A DNA stretch of 5,452 nt from Sphingomonas sp. (GTDB taxonomy: Bacteria > Pseudomonadota > Alphaproteobacteria > Sphingomonadales > Sphingomonadaceae), in assembly GCA_030824725.1 (NCBI GenBank), contig JAPJRE010000288.1:1-5452 (forward strand). Direction: 5' to 3'. Shown here in pieces: positions 1-5,452 of the stretch. Below the pieces are notes generated by a model that was not told the DNA's origin, searched no databases, and worked only from the letters and a program-made list of their open reading frames with translations. Both the position numbers and the translations under genes were made by a program. Every line of letters starts with the position of its first letter. Position 1 is the first letter of the stretch.

Positions 1-425
1 TCCCCGCCGTCGAGCACGTGACGCTGGTCGCGCGCGGGCCCGCCTGGATCCGCATCACCGATGCCACCGGCAAGAAGCTGGCGGAGAAGGAACTGGCCGC
101 CGGCGAGCGCTACGACGTGCCCGACGATGCCGATCATCCGCGCATCCGCACCGGCCGCCCGGATCAGCTGCAGGTGCTGCTCAACGGCAGCGAGGTCGCA
201 CCGCTCGGCACCGAAGTGAAGGTGATCGAGGCGGAACTGACCTCGGCCGCGCTGCGCGCCCGCGGCCAGCCCGGCGCAACCCCGTCGCCGACCGCGACCG
301 CCGCGGCGACGCCGCTGCGCGAACGCCCGCTGCGTCGCCGCAGCGCGCCGCGCACCGACGGCACCGACACGACTGCCGTCCCTGCGCCCACCACCACGCC
401 GGCCGGCGACACGCTCAACCCCTGA
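1..425 (+). CDS. rodZ: RodZ-like cell-shape protein, C-terminal part (DUF4115), 5' end outside window
   Basis: The reading frame is open from base 3 to the TGA at 423-425, so this is the 3' end of a gene that starts before the window. The visible 140 or so residues begin with a small beta-rich domain: LVARGPAWIRITDATGKK, then a GERYDVP turn and a TGRPDQLQVLLNG strand. That pattern is typical of the DUF4115 domain at the periplasmic end of RodZ-type proteins. The tail from about base 260 is low-complexity and rich in Pro, Thr, Ala and Arg. In the family, an N-terminal cytoplasmic helix-turn-helix binds MreB and one membrane helix leads to this periplasmic domain, which supports rod shape. Those upstream parts cannot be seen here, so the assignment rests on the C-terminal domain alone. 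The ATG-like codon at 18 is an internal GTG and not a convincing start. Another DUF4115-containing HTH protein is the main alternative. Confidence 0.72.
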   Translation, partial: PAVEHVTLVARGPAWIRITDATGKKLAEKELAAGERYDVPDDADHPRIRTGRPDQLQVLLNGSEVAPLGTEVKVIEAELTSAALRARGQPGATPSPTATAAATPLRERPLRRRSAPRTDGTDTTAVPAPTTTPAGDTLNP

Positions 426-441
426 GGGGGTGGCGCAAGCG

Positions 442-489
442 GGCGCCGCTTGGCTATAGCGGCGCCACGCCTCCGTTCCCCGGGAGGCG
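442..489 (+). promoter_or_regulatory. Two adjacent stem-loops in the rodZ-cpoB gap
   Basis: The 82-base gap holds two perfect inverted repeats in a row. The first pairs GGCGCCGCT (442-450) with AGCGGCGCC (458-466) across a 7-base loop, a 9-bp stem. The second pairs CGCCTCC (468-474) with GGAGGCG (483-489) across an 8-base loop. Neither is followed by a T run, so they are not classic intrinsic terminators. They could attenuate read-through from rodZ, act as an mRNA processing or stability element, or be chance structure in G+C-rich DNA. The cpoB ribosome binding site lies just downstream and is not in either stem. Confidence 0.4.
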
Positions 490-492
490 CGT

Positions 493-497
493 AAGGA
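493..497 (+). promoter_or_regulatory. Ribosome binding site of cpoB
   Basis: AAGGA sits 10 bases before the ATG at 508. It supports that start over the overlapping TTG at 498, which is in another frame and leads into a non-coding shadow frame. Confidence 0.55.
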
Positions 498-507
498 TTG
501 ATCGACG

Positions 508-1419
508 ATGCGTATTGCTCTCGCAGCGGCACTGGCCTTTGCCGCGTTCGGCTTCAACGGCACCGCGATGGCGCAGGCCCAGGACGGCAATGTCGGCCAG
601 CGCGTCGACAAGCTGGAGCGCGAGATGCGCGCGGTGCAGCGCAAGGTGTTCCCCGGCGGCGCCGGCATGACCGTCGAGCCGCAGATCACCCAGCAGGTCG
701 ACAACACGCCCCCGGGCGTGCCCGCGACCAGCCCGCTTGCCGACCTGACCCAGCGCGTCGCGGCGCTGGAAAGCCAGATCCAGACGATGACCGGTCAGAT
801 CGAGCAGAACCAGTATCGCATGCGCCAGCTGGAAGAGGCGTTCGGCGCCTACAAGGCCGCCACCGATGCGCGGGTGAAGGCGCTCGAGACGCCGCCGCAG
901 CCGGTCGCCGACGCGATGCCGAGCGACGGCGCCGTCGCCGCCTCGGGTGATTCCGCCTCTACCCCGGCGCAGTCCTCGGGCGACCGTGCCGCCAAGGTCG
1001 CCGCGGTGGCCAAGCCGGGCACCGGCGATGCGGGCGAGGACCTGTATCTCTACGGCTTCCGCCTGTGGCAGGCCAAGCTCTACCCGGAAGCCGCCAAGGC
1101 GCTGGAGCAGTACAAGGCCAAGTACCCCACCGGCAAGCGCGCCAGCTTCGCGCGCAACCTGCTCGGCCGCGTCTATCTCGACGACAACAAGCCGAGCCTC
1201 GCGGCGGTGGCGCTGTACGAGAACTACACCAAGGACCCCAATGGCGAGCGCGCGCCGGACAGCCTCTATTATCTCGCCCAGGCGCTGGTGAAGCTGAACA
1301 AGCCGTCGGGCGAGGTCTGCAAGGTCTATGACGAGCTGAACAAGGTCTATGGCCCCGGGCTCTCGGCCGAGATGCGCGCGGGCGTCGCCAAGGGCCGTGC
1401 GGATCAGCGCTGCAAGTGA
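508..1419 (+). CDS. cpoB: CpoB/YbgF-like periplasmic coiled-coil and TPR protein
   Basis: This 303-residue protein has a signal peptide at residues 1-22 or so (MRIALAAALAFAAFGFNG, then an AMA-QA type cleavage site), so it is exported to the periplasm. Two heptad-rich stretches follow (about 29-48, VGQRVDKLEREM, and 78-118), which suggest a coiled-coil trimerisation region. A low-complexity linker (about 128-175) leads to a C-terminal TPR domain (about 178-300) with the helix pairs LYLYGFRLWQAKLYPEAAKA, FARNLLGRVYLDDN and DSLYYLAQALVKLNK. This is the architecture of YbgF/CpoB, which in E. coli joins the Tol-Pal system and peptidoglycan synthesis during envelope constriction. Cys271 and Cys302 could form a disulphide. 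The repeats give a secure family call, but the Tol-Pal role is inferred because no tol or pal gene is visible here. The neighbour tilS overlaps its end, which suggests co-transcription. Confidence 0.85.
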   Translation: MRIALAAALAFAAFGFNGTAMAQAQDGNVGQRVDKLEREMRAVQRKVFPGGAGMTVEPQITQQVDNTPPGVPATSPLADLTQRVAALESQIQTMTGQIEQNQYRMRQLEEAFGAYKAATDARVKALETPPQPVADAMPSDGAVAASGDSASTPAQSSGDRAAKVAAVAKPGTGDAGEDLYLYGFRLWQAKLYPEAAKALEQYKAKYPTGKRASFARNLLGRVYLDDNKPSLAAVALYENYTKDPNGERAPDSLYYLAQALVKLNKPSGEVCKVYDELNKVYGPGLSAEMRAGVAKGRADQRCK

Positions 1420-2410
1420 CGCGTCGCTGATCGACGCGATCGCGGGCGCGGACGTCGCCCGCTTCCTCGCCGACTGGCGCGCGGCAGCCGGGCGGGTGCC
1501 CGGCGCCGAGGCACCGGTCGGCGTTGCCGTTTCGGGGGGCACGGACAGCCTGGCGCTGCTGCTCCTCGCCCGTGCCGCCTTTCCCGGTGCCGTGGTCGCC
1601 GCCACGGTCGATCACGGGCTGCGCGCGGAATCGGCGGAGGAAGCGGCGTTCGTCGGCACGCTCTGCGCGCGGATCGGCGTGCCCCATGCGATCCTGCCGC
1701 CCCGTCCCGAAATGCTGGCAGGCGGCAATCTCCAGGATCGTGCGCGGGCGATGCGGTATCGCTGCCTCGCCGACTGGGCGAGCGCCGCCGGCGCCCCCTG
1801 GGTCGCCGTGGCCCACCAGCAGGACGATCTCGCCGAAACCTTCCTCCTCCGCGCCCGGCGCGGGGCGGGGCTGGGCGGCCTCGCCGCGATGCTGTCCTGC
1901 CGGCCGCTCCGCATCGGCGCGCCGACCATGCTGGTCCGCCCGCTGCTCGGCTGGTCGCGTGCCGAGCTGGCCGCCCTGGTCCACGCCGCCGGCATCGCGC
2001 CCGTCGAGGACCCTTCCAACCGCCACCCGCGCTTCGATCGCAGCCGGGTGCGCCGCCTGCTCGCCGAGACGCCTGAACTGCCGCCCGCACGCCTCGCCCT
2101 CGCCGCCACCAACCTGCGCGATGCCGAGGCCGCGCTGGACTGGATGGCCGAGCGCGAATGGGCCGCGCGCGCGCAGGTCGAGGATCGCAAGGTCGCGCTC
2201 GACCTTGCCGGTCTCCCGCGCGAACTCCGCCGCCGCCTTGTCGCCCGCGCGCTCAAAACCACGGCCGATGCGCCGCCCCCGCGCGGTTCCGGGCTTGACC
2301 GGCTGATCGCCGCGGTGGATGCCGGGAAGGTGGCGACCTTGGCCGGAGTCGTGGTGCGACCGGGGCCCCGCTGGCGCTTCGCGCCGGCGCCCCCGCATCG
2401 ATCACCATGA
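1397..2410 (+). CDS. tilS: tRNA(Ile)-lysidine synthetase TilS
   Basis: TilS uses ATP and lysine to turn C34 of the tRNA-Ile with CAU anticodon into lysidine, so that the tRNA reads AUA and is charged with isoleucine. It is cytoplasmic and essential in most bacteria. With a GTG start at 1397 the protein has 337 residues. The PP-loop SGGTDS is at 46-51, the family motif VDHGLR at 71-76, an NLQDRARAMRY element at 111-121, HQQDDLAET at 140-148, and EDPSN followed by RSRVRR at 204-220. The C-terminal part is short, with no obvious long extra domain. The start is uncertain. GTG 1397 overlaps cpoB by 23 bases, while ATG 1349 would overlap it by 71 and add 16 residues. Both have an AAGG-like motif, but too close to be decisive. 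The overlap points to translational coupling with cpoB. Confidence 0.93.
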   Translation: MRISAASDASLIDAIAGADVARFLADWRAAAGRVPGAEAPVGVAVSGGTDSLALLLLARAAFPGAVVAATVDHGLRAESAEEAAFVGTLCARIGVPHAILPPRPEMLAGGNLQDRARAMRYRCLADWASAAGAPWVAVAHQQDDLAETFLLRARRGAGLGGLAAMLSCRPLRIGAPTMLVRPLLGWSRAELAALVHAAGIAPVEDPSNRHPRFDRSRVRRLLAETPELPPARLALAATNLRDAEAALDWMAEREWAARAQVEDRKVALDLAGLPRELRRRLVARALKTTADAPPPRGSGLDRLIAAVDAGKVATLAGVVVRPGPRWRFAPAPPHRSP

Positions 2411-2423
2411 TCGACGTTGTTCC

Positions 2424-2454
2424 ATTGTCATTGACGCCGCCGCGCCTATCTTAG
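2424..2454 (+). promoter_or_regulatory. Candidate ftsH promoter, resembling alphaproteobacterial RpoH (heat-shock) type
   Basis: In the 68-base tilS-ftsH gap, ATTG (2424-2427) is followed after 17 bases by CCTATCTTAG (2445-2454). The second element fits the alphaproteobacterial heat-shock -10 pattern CYTATNTNNG as I recall it, and the first fits three of four bases of CTTG. The same bases also read as a sigma-70 type pair, TTGTCA (2425-2430), 16 bases, then TATCTT (2447-2452). Transcription would begin near 2458-2461, leaving a leader of about 20 bases before the ATG at 2479. Heat-shock control of ftsH is known in other bacteria. Here it is inferred from the motif only. Confidence 0.5.
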
Positions 2455-2478
2455 GGCTTGAAAGGTACCGGGTACACG

Positions 2479-4978
<2,500 letters not shown>

Positions 4979-5019
4979 CGCTTCCCGGCATTGCCAGGAT
5001 CCGCTTCGCACCGATAGAG

Positions 5020-5053
5020 AACGCTCCCGGGAACCCTTCCCGGGAGCGTTTTT
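5020..5053 (+). terminator. Strong intrinsic terminator after ftsH
   Basis: A perfect 14-bp inverted repeat pairs AACGCTCCCGGGAA (5020-5033) with TTCCCGGGAGCGTT (5037-5050) across a CCC loop. The 3' arm runs straight into five T residues (5049-5053). It lies 41 bases after the ftsH stop and should end the tilS-ftsH transcript. The T run stops only three bases before the ATG of the next gene, so the 3' arm also holds that gene's likely ribosome binding site. The 4979-5019 stretch before it has only a weak possible promoter (TTGCCA 4991-4996, GATAGA 5013-5018). Confidence 0.92.
5042..5046 (+). promoter_or_regulatory. Ribosome binding site of the small exported protein, inside the terminator 3' arm
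   Basis: GGGAG lies 10 bases before the ATG at 5057 and is the only Shine-Dalgarno-like motif at a workable distance. It is paired with CTCCC (5024-5028 region) in the terminator stem, so it would be hidden whenever the hairpin forms. Confidence 0.45.
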
Positions 5054-5056
5054 CCT

Positions 5057-5425
5057 ATGCGACGACTGTTTCTGGCGGCCGGTGGACTGATGCTGGTGGC
5101 GGTGCCCGCCCAGGCGATGAGCGTGGCCGAGTTCCTCGCCAAGGTGAACGCGCTCAAGGCCAAGGGCGCGATGGCGATGTTCTCCTCGGACATCGGCGTG
5201 CTGAAGCGGGAAGTGGAAGGCGCCTCCGATGCCTATCGCGGCGACCTCGCTGCAGCCGCCGCCGCGGGCAAGAAGCCGAGCAGCTGCCCGCCGCCTAAGG
5301 GGCAGGCGAAGATCGGCAGCAAGGATCTGATTGCCGCGTTCGAGAAGATCCCGCCGGCGCAGCGCGGGATCAGCGTGAAGGCGGCGTTCGCTGCGATGAT
5401 GCAGCAGCGCTTCCCCTGCAAGTGA
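5057..5425 (+). CDS. Small exported two-cysteine protein, Rap1a/Tai-like
   Basis: This 122-residue protein starts with a clear signal peptide: MRR, a hydrophobic core LFLAAGGLMLVAV, and a PAQA cleavage site at residues 17-20. The mature part is about 100 residues, starts MSVAEFLAKVNALKAKG, and is mainly helical, with an Ala-rich stretch at 64-71. Cys77 (SSCPPP) and Cys121 in the C-terminal FPCK could form a disulphide in the periplasm. A cysteine before a Pro-rich turn, then two helices and a terminal FPC, resembles the Rap1a/Tai family, first known as immunity proteins against type VI secretion amidase effectors. No effector or secretion gene is visible, so an immunity role is not supported here and its function is unknown. 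The start is fixed by the signal peptide, although it lies only three bases after the terminator T run. Confidence 0.8.
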   Translation: MRRLFLAAGGLMLVAVPAQAMSVAEFLAKVNALKAKGAMAMFSSDIGVLKREVEGASDAYRGDLAAAAAAGKKPSSCPPPKGQAKIGSKDLIAAFEKIPPAQRGISVKAAFAAMMQQRFPCK

Positions 5426-5452
5426 TCCTGTAAACATAGGATAGTATTGGAG
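5426..5452 (+). promoter_or_regulatory. Start of the next intergenic gap with a probable ribosome binding site at the window edge
   Basis: After the stop codon the sequence turns A+T-rich, unlike the rest of the window. ATCCT (5425-5429) and AGGAT (5438-5442) form a short inverted repeat. The window ends in GGAG (5449-5452), which looks like the ribosome binding site of a gene starting just beyond the edge. This cannot be confirmed from what is shown. Confidence 0.25.

Noticed and set aside
454..1605. Long minus-strand open frame (383 codons) opposite cpoB and the tilS start
   Set aside because: It runs antisense to two well-supported genes and its product is Arg/Ala/Leu-rich with no family motif, as expected for the mirror frame of G+C-rich coding DNA.
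1524..2306. Plus-strand frame of 260 codons inside tilS
   Set aside because: It is an alternate frame of tilS, rich in Pro, Arg and Ser. The tilS frame carries all the catalytic motifs.
959..2398. Minus-strand open frame of 479 codons opposite cpoB and tilS
   Set aside because: It has no recognisable domain, a composition dominated by Arg, Gly and Ala, and lies fully opposite motif-bearing tilS.

Overview
The window is G+C-rich chromosomal DNA, roughly two-thirds G+C by eye. It most likely comes from an alphaproteobacterium of the Sphingomonas group. That placement rests on the FtsH and TilS sequence style, a CpoB-type TPR protein directly upstream of tilS-ftsH, and a small Rap1a-like exported protein of a kind I associate with sphingomonads. 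It is an inference from protein character, not from a search. All recognisable genes lie on the + strand.

Layout. The window opens inside the 3' end of a RodZ-like gene (DUF4115 domain, stop at 425). A short gap with two adjacent hairpins (442-489) leads to cpoB/ybgF (508-1419), an exported coiled-coil and TPR protein. Its last bases overlap the start of tilS (about 1397-2410), the tRNA-Ile lysidine synthetase. After a 68-base gap with a good candidate heat-shock-type promoter comes ftsH (2479-4978), the membrane AAA+ zinc protease. A strong intrinsic terminator (5020-5053) closes that unit. Its 3' arm also supplies the likely ribosome binding site of a small exported two-cysteine protein (5057-5425). 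The window ends on a GGAG motif that probably belongs to the next gene. No RNA genes, IS elements or CRISPR arrays were seen.

Main anomaly. ftsH as written cannot encode intact FtsH. A 538-base segment covering almost all of the AAA+ core is present twice in perfect tandem (3103-3640 and 3641-4178). Because 538 is not a multiple of three, translation from the normal start leaves frame at the junction and stops at 3879. The rest of the protein, including the HEAGH protease site, sits in another frame without a membrane anchor. Removing one copy restores a continuous 653-residue FtsH. The cause is either a recent, possibly reversible, duplication or an assembly error. FtsH is important or essential in many bacteria and the copies are identical, so an assembly error or a mixed population must be excluded first.

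Role of the genes together. The cluster combines envelope and shape functions (RodZ, CpoB), an essential tRNA modification enzyme (TilS) and membrane protein quality control (FtsH). This is a housekeeping neighbourhood, not a mobile or defence island.
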